From an uncultured Candidatus Saccharibacteria bacterium (GTDB lineage: Bacteria > Patescibacteriota > Saccharimonadia > Saccharimonadales > Saccharimonadaceae): DNA of 64,000 nucleotides. The notes under the pieces were generated by a model. That model ran no database searches and had not been told where the DNA came from. It saw nothing but the letters and a program-made list of their open reading frames with translations. The stretch covers positions 1 through 64,000 of the forward strand of contig CARYFM010000004.1 of NCBI GenBank assembly GCA_949101405.1, written 5' to 3'. Shown here piece after piece: positions 8,243 through 15,094 of this stretch (position 1 is the stretch's first letter; each line of letters begins with the position of its first letter). A program made the position numbers and the translations under genes.

Positions 8243-8655
8243 TGGAATATAGACCGAAAGAGCTTTACCAAATTGTTGATCAGTATGAGAAAGAAGGGTA
8301 TATAGAAGTACCCGGATATTACTCAGAAAAAGGGCGCCATTGTCGATTGTGTGGGTGGGAGAATGATAGTGAGTTTCCTAAAACTTGTCCTAAGTGCAAG
8401 GCACAATATGAACAAGACTCTGCAGATAAGCAATTCCCATTAAACTTCACTTGGCTATCAATAGAGGACTGGCTTATTCTACAAGCTATTGAGCACCAGA
8501 TTAAAATTGGTGAACAACCTTATGCCACACTTGAAGAATTCGCGGAGAATATCAGAGACCGGGATAAACACTCGCGACAATGGACTGCCGAAAATCGGGC
8601 CAAAAAAATACAAGCACCACATCGCAACGATAGCCGATTATATCAGCATAAGTAG
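8242..8655 (+). CDS. Small zinc-ribbon protein
   Basis: 137 aa. Residues about 33-56 have two CxxC knuckles (CRLC and CPKC), a rubredoxin-like zinc ribbon. The rest is helical with Trp-rich and charged C-terminal parts. No signal peptide or membrane segment, so probably cytoplasmic. The SD is unusually long (GGAGGTGATCC) with only 3 bases to the ATG. It is convergent with the minus-strand secretion cluster and has a relative at 18760 at the end of the plus-strand cluster (same CxxC pair, similar strong SD, and both followed by the same GAATAG...CTATTC hairpin). This pairing suggests an accessory role next to each secretion cluster, but the function is unknown. Confidence 0.7.
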   Translation: MEYRPKELYQIVDQYEKEGYIEVPGYYSEKGRHCRLCGWENDSEFPKTCPKCKAQYEQDSADKQFPLNFTWLSIEDWLILQAIEHQIKIGEQPYATLEEFAENIRDRDKHSRQWTAENRAKKIQAPHRNDSRLYQHK

Positions 8656-8698
8656 CTATGTTTAGGTTATTCCGTTAGTCACGTATCAGTTTTATTTT

Positions 8699-8733
8699 GA
8701 ATAGAGTTGGAAATACAAGTGTTCCACCTATTC
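8699..8733 (+). repeat. Conserved hairpin, copy 1
   Basis: GAATAGaGTTGGAA pairs with TTCCACCTATTC with a small bulge. The same stem, with different loop, occurs at 19126-19163, each time just after a zinc-ribbon gene. Confidence 0.6.
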
Positions 8734-8740
8734 GCTCATT

Positions 8741-8768
8741 TTAAGGCCGTCAATGACGACCTTAAATA
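8741..8768. terminator. Terminator between convergent genes
   Basis: AAGG-c-CGTC-aat-GACG-a-CCTT with A-rich left and T-rich right flanks (AAATATTTT). It can serve both the plus-strand zinc-ribbon gene and the minus-strand secretion cluster. Confidence 0.6.
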
Positions 8769-8770
8769 TT

Positions 8771-10036
8771 TTATCTCGTAGGTGGTAACCATATACCATT
8801 GTCATTCTGGCGATAGTCTTCAGCTCCACGTATCTGAGGCAGTGGAGTTCCTTGCTGATTAGGGCGAGCATCATTACCAGTTGATACTATCCCTCCGCTA
8901 GTACTATTTTGGATAGCGTGAATCTGGATAGTACCAGAATCTGAAGTAGAACTACCAAGTCTGACTTCTTGAAAACCATCATACGAACCATTTTTTGCTT
9001 TAAATTCTTCTTTCAAAAGTTTGTTAATTTGTTCTAGCGATTCGCCATTAATCAAATTAGCAGCATTTTCGCTTGCAAGGGCCTGACGGTAGACGTCAGT
9101 AACCTGTGTGAGGTTATTACCAGAAAGTAATCCGGCTTTTGCTGCCGCAACCTGTTGTTTTAGGGCACTTACGTCTATATTACCAACTGTACCAGCTTTA
9201 AGTTTGTCTGTACCTAATGCGCTGTATTCAAGTGCTGTTTTGATTGCAGTCCCATTATTAATATCCATAACGAGCTTTTGTAGCCCCCTTTGATCACTAC
9301 CTTTAATCTTGCCCATATTTTCGCCATTACCCAAATATTTGCCAAGAATACTAGCCGCCTTGCTACCTTGATTTGCTTCAGCAAATTTTTGTACGGTCTC
9401 CATTAAAGTCCCGCGACCGTTATCAGTCTCTAGTAAGATCTTAGTCAGAGCCTTAACTTTGCGACGTACTTCAACATTTTCTGGATTCTGATTAAGTTCG
9501 TTAAGGCGCTTTTCAAGTTCTTCACTAACCTTTGATTCGCTGTTTGCATCGAAATTTTCATCCAACCTATAGCCGTTCTCCGCATCCTTAATACCCTGAG
9601 TTTCCTCTGCATCTATGGCGGACGAAGTAATATCATCTCTACGTCCACTAGATATGAACCCACCTCCAGCGATAGCGGCTGCCTTCGCATCACCACGTAT
9701 GCGTGCCTCTTGTGCGCCAATTGCTCTAGCCAAACGCCGCTTAGAACCTTTGCTACCAGTATATTTACCACCAGTAATCTTCCCTAAAATCTTATGGCGT
9801 GCAGCAATCCCACGACCTCTAAGCTGTTCACCGAATTCAGAACCACGTTGGAAGGCATCTGACTTTCGCGCCGAGCCAGTAACAGAACTGCCAAAACGGC
9901 TGCCAATTCCGGAAATCTTTGCCCCAAGATTTCCCAGCGCCGACATAGAACTTTTTACTAATCCTGGGATTAAGAAAAATGGTACTACGCGAAGCAACAT
10001 CGCAACTAGTGTTAAGAAGAATTTACCGCCACTCAT
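8771..10036 (-). CDS. Secretion-cluster protein, C-terminal half of a VirB6/TrbL-like protein
   Basis: 421 aa. The first about 35 residues are hydrophobic (FFLTLVAMLLRVVPFFLIPGL); the rest is a long soluble Ala/Lys/Arg/Glu-rich region, probably cytoplasmic, ending in a conserved TGND.R...LPP.R tail. It is homologous along its length to residues about 770-1196 of the single 15087-18677 protein, where it is fused to the upstream part. Here it is a separate gene: its ATG overlaps the stop of the upstream gene by one base (TAATG), giving translational coupling. The split is real in this sequence, not a frame error in a single position, because the upstream frame ends in its own short unique tail (EVANSL). 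In type IV-like secretion, VirB6/TrbL proteins form part of the inner-membrane channel; that role is inferred. Confidence 0.75.
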   Translation of the reverse strand: MSGGKFFLTLVAMLLRVVPFFLIPGLVKSSMSALGNLGAKISGIGSRFGSSVTGSARKSDAFQRGSEFGEQLRGRGIAARHKILGKITGGKYTGSKGSKRRLARAIGAQEARIRGDAKAAAIAGGGFISSGRRDDITSSAIDAEETQGIKDAENGYRLDENFDANSESKVSEELEKRLNELNQNPENVEVRRKVKALTKILLETDNGRGTLMETVQKFAEANQGSKAASILGKYLGNGENMGKIKGSDQRGLQKLVMDINNGTAIKTALEYSALGTDKLKAGTVGNIDVSALKQQVAAAKAGLLSGNNLTQVTDVYRQALASENAANLINGESLEQINKLLKEEFKAKNGSYDGFQEVRLGSSTSDSGTIQIHAIQNSTSGGIVSTGNDARPNQQGTPLPQIRGAEDYRQNDNGIWLPPTR

Positions 10037-12558
10037 TATAAACTATTCGCTACCTCCAATAAAATTGTTGATGCAAAGCTCCCTCCACCCATCAACGCAC
10101 CACAAATCGGGAACACAATTAGCAGCGCCACAAATATCTTGAACCACCGGTCAAAAATCTTTTTAGAATTGGGCAGAGCATAACAAGCAAATGCAGCTGG
10201 CGAGAGCACAATTAAAACATAGATTCCAGCCAAACGTGCCGTCAGAATAATCGCTCCAAAGAACACGCTAATTGCAGCTGACAGCAGAACAAGTAGGAAT
10301 GCAGGCATCCATGAACCGGCCGTCGCCATCCCTAGCATAAGTCCAAAAGTCTCCATCCAATTTACTAATCCCGAACCACCAGTATTATTAAATGAACTGT
10401 TCATATCAGTTACCGTGCCGCTCATAGAATCAAAGAAACCATTTAGACCATATCCTAACACATTAGAAATGTCCACGGCAAATTGGCATATCAAGAAAGA
10501 CATATTTACTAGAACAGCCACCATGATTAGTCTTGGCAATGTTTTCTTGATGCCGTAGTTGGTTAAACCAATTCCAGTCAGTTGTGAAAAAATCACAATC
10601 ATGAACATAATTACAAAGATAACGTTAGCAACGGTTCGCATTATACTCCAGGCGTCATATACCGCATTCCCTCGCTCGCCTTTAAGCTGTGTTGAATCTA
10701 CTTCTAAGAAAACTTTTTGCACATAGCCATCATAAATATTGTCCACACCTTCTGTCACCATCTTCAATACTGGGCACAGAATCCAGCCTAGGGAACCAGC
10801 TGCGCCAGTACAGGCGTCTGGATCGGCACCAGATCCAGCATAATTGTAGTCCGGCTTATCAACAGTTGAACCACTCCAATCGGCGTCGATATCTGGCGGC
10901 GCAGCTGATAAAACACTAGCAATCTCCTTATCCAATTTATCAAGTCCTGGGCAGGTCACCATAAGCGATGTTTTGTCAAAATCCCAAACTTCTCCACGAC
11001 TATTATCGTCTTCACCACTTACCAAATTACGTTTTTCGTTCAGCAGATTTTGGGCAGCATTAATTTCGCTTTCTACACGGTCCAATTCGGTTTGCCATTT
11101 CCCAAGCAACTTATCAAATTCTGCTAGTGTTTCATCGTTTGGCTTCGATTCGATGTCGATTTTATTAGCCGCCATAGTAATATCATTTGCAATGTCCTCA
11201 AACGCGCTCACAATTGAATTTAGCAATTCGTCATTATAGATAATCTTGCCATCTACTCCGCTATGAATTTTATCGCGATAGAAAGCTTTTACCATACTGT
11301 CTACATAATGTTTAATATCAAAATATTCCGGCGCTCCGTAGGATGTATAAGTGGGCTCAAACTTGCCACTACGAATTTTTGCAATTTTCTCACTCAAATT
11401 ATCTTTAAACCCTTTGGCATAAACTTGCACAGAATTATATTTTTCAATTTGATTTTCAAGTTTATCCAAAGCCTCTCCATATCGATTAATACAATCTTCC
11501 ACGTCGGCATATTGTGTTTCGAGCGCAATTTCATCTGCGTTTTCGCCAAGTTTTGTAGCCAGCTCTTTGCAAGTTAACTGTGAAGCATCCTTGACATTAT
11601 AATAAACTTTTCTTGAAGCATTAATTTCGGAGTCACTATGATAATAAATTTTCTTGGTCACTGCATCATAAATTTTATTCATATTGGTACTGCTAGCGGC
11701 TGGCGGCGTGGTATTACCGTTATTTACTTTTGCCCCGCAACCACTCTCAAATGCTTGATAATAACGCCAATAATCCATCGTTTTACGCGTATCCACATCT
11801 AACTCGTCAAACCGCCCCACCATAGATCCTACTACCGATTGAAAGTAGCTGGCGGCGTTGGGAGAAGGAGTCAACTTCACATTAAAACCATAATCATAAT
11901 TACCATTGCCGCTGCCGCGAATAGCTTCATTGGGGCGGTTTTCAACATAATCAATCAATAAAGCTAAGTTTCCGCTACAGTCGTCCTGCGCCGGCCATCC
12001 CTCAGGCCAATCCTTTTTGCCATCTTTATCATTGTCGTATTTCGCACCAAACATTTGTCCGCCATAACCAGTTGTCACGGAAAATAGTCCTGGTTGCGAA
12101 CCGTTGCAGATCAACTTATCACGCGTACTATTCGTATATTGTCCAAGTTTAGACAATAACTCTGGTAACAGGTTAAGCTCAGAACAATAAATTTTACCAT
12201 CATCATAGCCGCTGCTAGCCTGATTTTCCAACGTCGCGCTATAGACTAAATTTGAATTACCAGAACCCTTTTTGGCATCAAATATTTTACCACTATTCAG
12301 ATTGTAAAAATCTTTCATATATTGGTTGTTATATTCTGAACGTGAAGATAAGGAAATGGTAGTTTCATTACGCGCCGAGCTTCCCATACAGCGCGATGCC
12401 GCTTCATAAAGGGTGCGGATTTGTTCAAGTTCTTGTGCATTTGTTGCATGTTCGCTCACATACGATGCTGAAACTAGCATTGGACTCAGACACGCAAATC
12501 CCATAATGGCGAACACGCACATCCCAGCTAAAGTTCGATACCAAAATACTTTACGCAT
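10036..12558 (-). CDS. VirB6/TrbL-like polytopic secretion protein with large extracellular domain
   Basis: 840 aa from the ATG at 12558; TTGGAG just upstream is its ribosome site rather than an earlier TTG start. Residues about 1-32 form a signal-anchor. About 560 residues of Cys-containing extracytoplasmic sequence follow, with a coiled-coil-like part (about 350-520). From about residue 590 a conserved block (GAAGSLGWILCPVLKMVTEGV) leads into at least five hydrophobic segments, the TrbL/VirB6-like membrane part. The same block and membrane region occur in the 15087 protein. It overlaps the previous gene by 8 bp (ATGCGTAA), exactly as the plus-strand pair does (ATGAATAA), so the operon design is conserved. 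In the orientation given this operon has no visible promoter. Assignment to type IV-like secretion is by membrane-region pattern and known presence of such systems in Saccharibacteria. Confidence 0.75.
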   Translation of the reverse strand: MRKVFWYRTLAGMCVFAIMGFACLSPMLVSASYVSEHATNAQELEQIRTLYEAASRCMGSSARNETTISLSSRSEYNNQYMKDFYNLNSGKIFDAKKGSGNSNLVYSATLENQASSGYDDGKIYCSELNLLPELLSKLGQYTNSTRDKLICNGSQPGLFSVTTGYGGQMFGAKYDNDKDGKKDWPEGWPAQDDCSGNLALLIDYVENRPNEAIRGSGNGNYDYGFNVKLTPSPNAASYFQSVVGSMVGRFDELDVDTRKTMDYWRYYQAFESGCGAKVNNGNTTPPAASSTNMNKIYDAVTKKIYYHSDSEINASRKVYYNVKDASQLTCKELATKLGENADEIALETQYADVEDCINRYGEALDKLENQIEKYNSVQVYAKGFKDNLSEKIAKIRSGKFEPTYTSYGAPEYFDIKHYVDSMVKAFYRDKIHSGVDGKIIYNDELLNSIVSAFEDIANDITMAANKIDIESKPNDETLAEFDKLLGKWQTELDRVESEINAAQNLLNEKRNLVSGEDDNSRGEVWDFDKTSLMVTCPGLDKLDKEIASVLSAAPPDIDADWSGSTVDKPDYNYAGSGADPDACTGAAGSLGWILCPVLKMVTEGVDNIYDGYVQKVFLEVDSTQLKGERGNAVYDAWSIMRTVANVIFVIMFMIVIFSQLTGIGLTNYGIKKTLPRLIMVAVLVNMSFLICQFAVDISNVLGYGLNGFFDSMSGTVTDMNSSFNNTGGSGLVNWMETFGLMLGMATAGSWMPAFLLVLLSAAISVFFGAIILTARLAGIYVLIVLSPAAFACYALPNSKKIFDRWFKIFVALLIVFPICGALMGGGSFASTILLEVANSL

Positions 12559-13312
12559 TATTTTCTCCAATCAGATTCCATATTTCCCAACAACCTTGTT
12601 GCACGCTATCAACTAAGTAAGCTTCTGTCAGTAATAGCTGATTTTGTAAGCTATCTATGCTTTGCAAAGTTGATGTTTGTTCTTCAGTGGGTGCAAATTT
12701 TTCCACACACAAAACATCGATTTTTCCAGATTGCAAACATCCTTGCTCCTGGTAGTTTTCTAGTATTCCAAGATATAACTCTGCGTAAGTTTTGACTATG
12801 TTGAAATATTCATGCCCATCATCAGAAATTCCTTTTAGATTAGAAAAGTTTTTATCAACCCAGGCCAATGTTTCGTCCCCACCAGATTCTAGAAAAAGAT
12901 TTAGTAAAACTTCGTTGTTAATTTTTGGTGTTTGGCTGAGTGCGTTTAGCAAGCTATAATCTTGACTATATTGATTGATGATATTAGTTGAGTTCTCGTT
13001 CAAGCTCTTTTTGTTAGCCTTAAAATAGTTCATAAATTTATTAAACAGTTTTGTTAAGACATCAAAATACTCATCATGAGAATCTGCATAAAATTGCTGA
13101 TATAATTTATATTCTGTCATAGTCATGTAGTCATCTGCCTGGTCCACATCAACCCACGAAAGATTTTTAGTATCGCCATACAAAACATAACTTGCGTATT
13201 CTTGAAAACTAGTCTGCATCACTTGTCTATTATCATTATTCAAAAGCAGTGAAACTAATACTACGATAACTGCTAAAGCGATTACCGCTATTCCGCCAAT
13301 AATAAATGGTCG
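12551..13312 (-). CDS. Bitopic secretion-cluster protein lacking its 5' end (silent partner of the inversion switch)
   Basis: The frame is open from a stop at 13328-13330 and encodes RPFIIGG, then a hydrophobic segment (IAVIALAVIVVLVSLLL), then about 230 extracytoplasmic residues. No ATG or GTG exists between that stop and the end of the membrane segment; the first standard start is a TTG at 13243, after the segment and without a ribosome site. The plus-strand counterpart (14105-15094) has the same RPFIIGG-membrane segment joined to an 86-residue cytoplasmic N-terminus. The DNA at the junction (13293-13313) is a 20/21 inverted copy of 14362-14382. So this gene appears to be the headless alternative C-terminal part of a DNA-inversion pair, off in this orientation. 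It shares an F..Y..YG...W pattern with the counterpart after the membrane segment. Confidence 0.7.
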   Translation of the reverse strand, partial: RPFIIGGIAVIALAVIVVLVSLLLNNDNRQVMQTSFQEYASYVLYGDTKNLSWVDVDQADDYMTMTEYKLYQQFYADSHDEYFDVLTKLFNKFMNYFKANKKSLNENSTNIINQYSQDYSLLNALSQTPKINNEVLLNLFLESGGDETLAWVDKNFSNLKGISDDGHEYFNIVKTYAELYLGILENYQEQGCLQSGKIDVLCVEKFAPTEEQTSTLQSIDSLQNQLLLTEAYLVDSVQQGCWEIWNLIGENNA

Positions 13313-13318
13313 TATAAT
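13291..13318 (+). promoter_or_regulatory. Likely recombinase promoter
   Basis: A perfect TATAAT (13313-13318) sits at the inner edge of the left inverted repeat; the -35 is poor (TTCCGC, 13291-13296) and would overlap the repeat. A 26-nt stretch with GAGGAG leads to the recombinase ATG. Confidence 0.5.
13293..13313 (-). repeat. Left inverted repeat of the secretion switch
   Basis: Read on the minus strand it is ACGACCA followed by TTTATTATTGGCGG. It matches 14362-14382 on the plus strand at 20 of 21 positions (A/G at position 7). In both genes it encodes RPFIIGG in frame at the start of the membrane segment. Confidence 0.8.
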
Positions 13319-13344
13319 ATGTGCAAATTAAAAGAGGAGTTATT

Positions 13345-13977
13345 ATGATCTATGGCTATATCCGTGTGAGCAGCGACAAGCAAACGGTTGAAAACCAGAG
13401 GTTTGAAATTGAGAATTTTTGTCGACAAGAGAATATTAAAATTGGTGGCTGGATTAGTGAAACTATCAGTGGCACAAAAAATTACAATAAACGTGAACTT
13501 GGAAAACTATTACGGCAAGTAAAACCCGGAGACTTAATTATTTGTTCGGAGATTTCGCGCCTTGGACGTTCGCTTTTTATGATTATGGAAATTCTAAACC
13601 TTTGCATGACAAAAGACTGCCGTGTTTGGACAGTTAAAGACGGTTATCGCTTGGGCGACGATATCCAAAGCAAGGTTTTGGCATTTGCCTTTGGTTTGTC
13701 AGCAGAAATTGAACGCAATTTGATTTCTCAGCGTACTAAAGAAGCACTTAATCGTAAAAGAGCTGAAGGGATACAACTTGGTCGACCAAAGGGAACGTCG
13801 GGTGCGCTATATTGCAAACTGCACCATCAAGAAGATCGCTTACGTCATTTTCAGCTCGCAGGATACTCTTATGCCAAAATTGCGGTTTTGTTGGGCGTTC
13901 ACCGCAATACTGTGGCAAATTATGTTCGCAGATACATTGCTATCAAAAAACCGAACAAACCTATACTACTGGTATAG
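13345..13977 (+). CDS. Serine recombinase / DNA invertase (resolvase family)
   Basis: 210 aa from the ATG at 13345, chosen because GAGGAG lies 5 bases upstream; a GTG at 13321 is less likely. The N-terminal catalytic domain begins IYGYIRVSSDKQ, with the nucleophilic Ser in the YxRVSS motif, followed by the conserved Arg-containing SRLGRS block and the long E-helix (AEIERNLISQRTKEAL). A short C-terminal DNA-binding part (about 150-200) contains a helix-turn-helix, YSYAKIAVLLGVHRNTVANYV, after GRPKG. Length and layout fit small invertases and resolvases (Hin, Gin, Pin, Mpi) rather than large phage integrases. It lies between two divergent homologous operons and inside the segment bounded by inverted repeats, so site-specific inversion of that segment is its likely job. 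Its stop codon lies within the first 25-bp palindrome. Confidence 0.9.
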   Translation: MIYGYIRVSSDKQTVENQRFEIENFCRQENIKIGGWISETISGTKNYNKRELGKLLRQVKPGDLIICSEISRLGRSLFMIMEILNLCMTKDCRVWTVKDGYRLGDDIQSKVLAFAFGLSAEIERNLISQRTKEALNRKRAEGIQLGRPKGTSGALYCKLHHQEDRLRHFQLAGYSYAKIAVLLGVHRNTVANYVRRYIAIKKPNKPILLV

Positions 13978-13981
13978 GTTT
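13957..13981 (+). repeat. 25-bp quasi-palindrome, site 1
   Basis: Arms AAACCTATAC / GTATAGGTTT around TACTG. It covers the recombinase stop codon. The reverse complement of site 2 (14013-14037) matches it at 22 of 25 positions. Possible recombinase binding site, operator or hairpin terminator. Confidence 0.7.
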
Positions 13982-14012
13982 GCAAAAGTTCTACCTCTGT
14001 GAACCTATTAGT

Positions 14013-14037
14013 AAACCTGTACCAGTGATATAGGTTT
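14013..14037 (-). repeat. 25-bp quasi-palindrome, site 2
   Basis: AAACCT...ATAGGTTT, an inverted near-copy of site 1 centred 56 bp away; a half-site AACCTAT lies between them at 14002-14008. It lies 33 bp upstream of the -35 of the secretion-operon promoter. Confidence 0.65.
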
Positions 14038-14069
14038 ACCCAGAACAAAATTTTGCCAAAATATCATCA

Positions 14070-14098
14070 TTGGCATAAAACACCGGTTATGCTAAGAT
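14070..14098 (+). promoter_or_regulatory. Promoter carried by the invertible segment
   Basis: TTGGCA (14070-14075), 17-bp spacer, TAAGAT (14093-14098). The ATG of the 14105 gene lies 6 bp after the -10, so the transcript should be leaderless. Inversion would point this promoter at the minus-strand operon. Confidence 0.7.
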
Positions 14099-14104
14099 AA
14101 GTAT

Positions 14105-15094
14105 ATGGACGAAGATAAAAACTCTTCAAACCTTCCACCCGTCGATAACACGGGTGATGTTGCCGTTCCCAAGAATCGCCAGGCGCTTTTTACTCCTCAA
14201 CCGCCAGAACCAGTAGAGAATACTAGCGATACAGGCGCACAGCCCAAAACATCAGCCTATCTGTCTCATCCCTATCTCTCCAACCATCCCACACAAACTT
14301 TCAACACCGACACTGGCGATATTATTCTCAACTCTAGCGAGCCAAAACCCAAACAAAATAAACGACCGTTTATTATTGGCGGGGTAATTTTAGCGGCAGT
14401 TGTGGCCATTTGTTTAGTAGTTTTACTACTAATACAAGTTATTTCTAAACCCAGTCAAGCCGATGTATCTAAAAGTTTTGACATATTCAAAAACTATATT
14501 GAGTACGGCCCTGATAATTCAGGGAGCGAAGACAATTGGTTTTTATTCCAATTAGTTGATTTTGAATATACTGATTCAGATAAAAATGAATATACCAAAA
14601 AAGCCAGTGAGCTGTTTACTGACTTTAGAGAAAAACTAAATGCTTCTGGCATAGATTTAGGGGGTAACATTAACGGGTTGATCGCTACCGAAGAATCATT
14701 ATTCAATTTTGCGGTAGTGCTTATCAATATTGATTCCGTGATGCAGCCACTCATAGAAAGTTATATGTCTGATGGTATTGATGCAGCAAAAGGTAAAATT
14801 ACGCAAGTTGTCCCGCAAGAATCTAATAGCGAATTTAGGAATGGTTTTCGTAATGCGTTGATCGAATATATTACCTCTACTTTAGAAATATATGATTTTT
14901 ACAAGCGGAATTATTGCATTGATGATGGTAGCGTTAATAATGAATGTGTGGCGCTGCTTGATAATGATGAAAATTATGCGGAGTTACTTGCCCGAAATGA
15001 TAAACATTCTTCAACTTTACAGAGATATTTTTCTAGGTTAGAAACTGAACTGAGGGCATGTACTTCGGCAATCCAAGAGGGGATAAATGAATAA
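14105..15094 (+). CDS. Bitopic secretion-cluster protein with switchable N-terminus
   Basis: 329 aa. Residues 1-86 are a Pro/Asn/Asp/Thr-rich, probably disordered cytoplasmic region ending in KPKQNK. Residues about 87-113 (RPFIIGGVILAAVVAICLVVLLLIQVI) form a single membrane segment, and 114-329 is an extracytoplasmic globular domain with three Cys near the end. The N-in topology with one segment and an outer domain recalls VirB8-like proteins, but no family match is claimed. It is leaderless and overlaps the next gene by 8 bp (ATGAATAA), which couples their translation. The right inverted repeat (14362-14382) falls at codons 86-93, so the first 86 residues and the promoter lie in the invertible segment while the rest does not. 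This is the on state of the pair with 12551-13312. Confidence 0.75.
   Translation: MDEDKNSSNLPPVDNTGDVAVPKNRQALFTPQPPEPVENTSDTGAQPKTSAYLSHPYLSNHPTQTFNTDTGDIILNSSEPKPKQNKRPFIIGGVILAAVVAICLVVLLLIQVISKPSQADVSKSFDIFKNYIEYGPDNSGSEDNWFLFQLVDFEYTDSDKNEYTKKASELFTDFREKLNASGIDLGGNINGLIATEESLFNFAVVLINIDSVMQPLIESYMSDGIDAAKGKITQVVPQESNSEFRNGFRNALIEYITSTLEIYDFYKRNYCIDDGSVNNECVALLDNDENYAELLARNDKHSSTLQRYFSRLETELRACTSAIQEGINE
14362..14382 (+). repeat. Right inverted repeat of the secretion switch
   Basis: ACGACCG followed by TTTATTATTGGCGG within the 14105 gene, 20/21 identical and inverted relative to 13293-13313. Homology between the two genes starts here and continues only outside the segment. Confidence 0.8.

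Larger units (their letters stand above)
13293..14382. mobile_element. Putative invertible segment controlling two divergent secretion operons
   Basis: The segment between the 21-bp inverted repeats contains a serine recombinase gene, two 25-bp quasi-palindromes, the promoter at 14070-14098 and the first 86 codons of the 14105 gene. Sequence outside the repeats on each side continues into homologous but diverged genes. Inversion would transfer promoter and N-terminus from the plus to the minus operon, as in Gin/Cin/Hin-type switches. The other orientation is not seen here, so activity is inferred. Confidence 0.7.
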
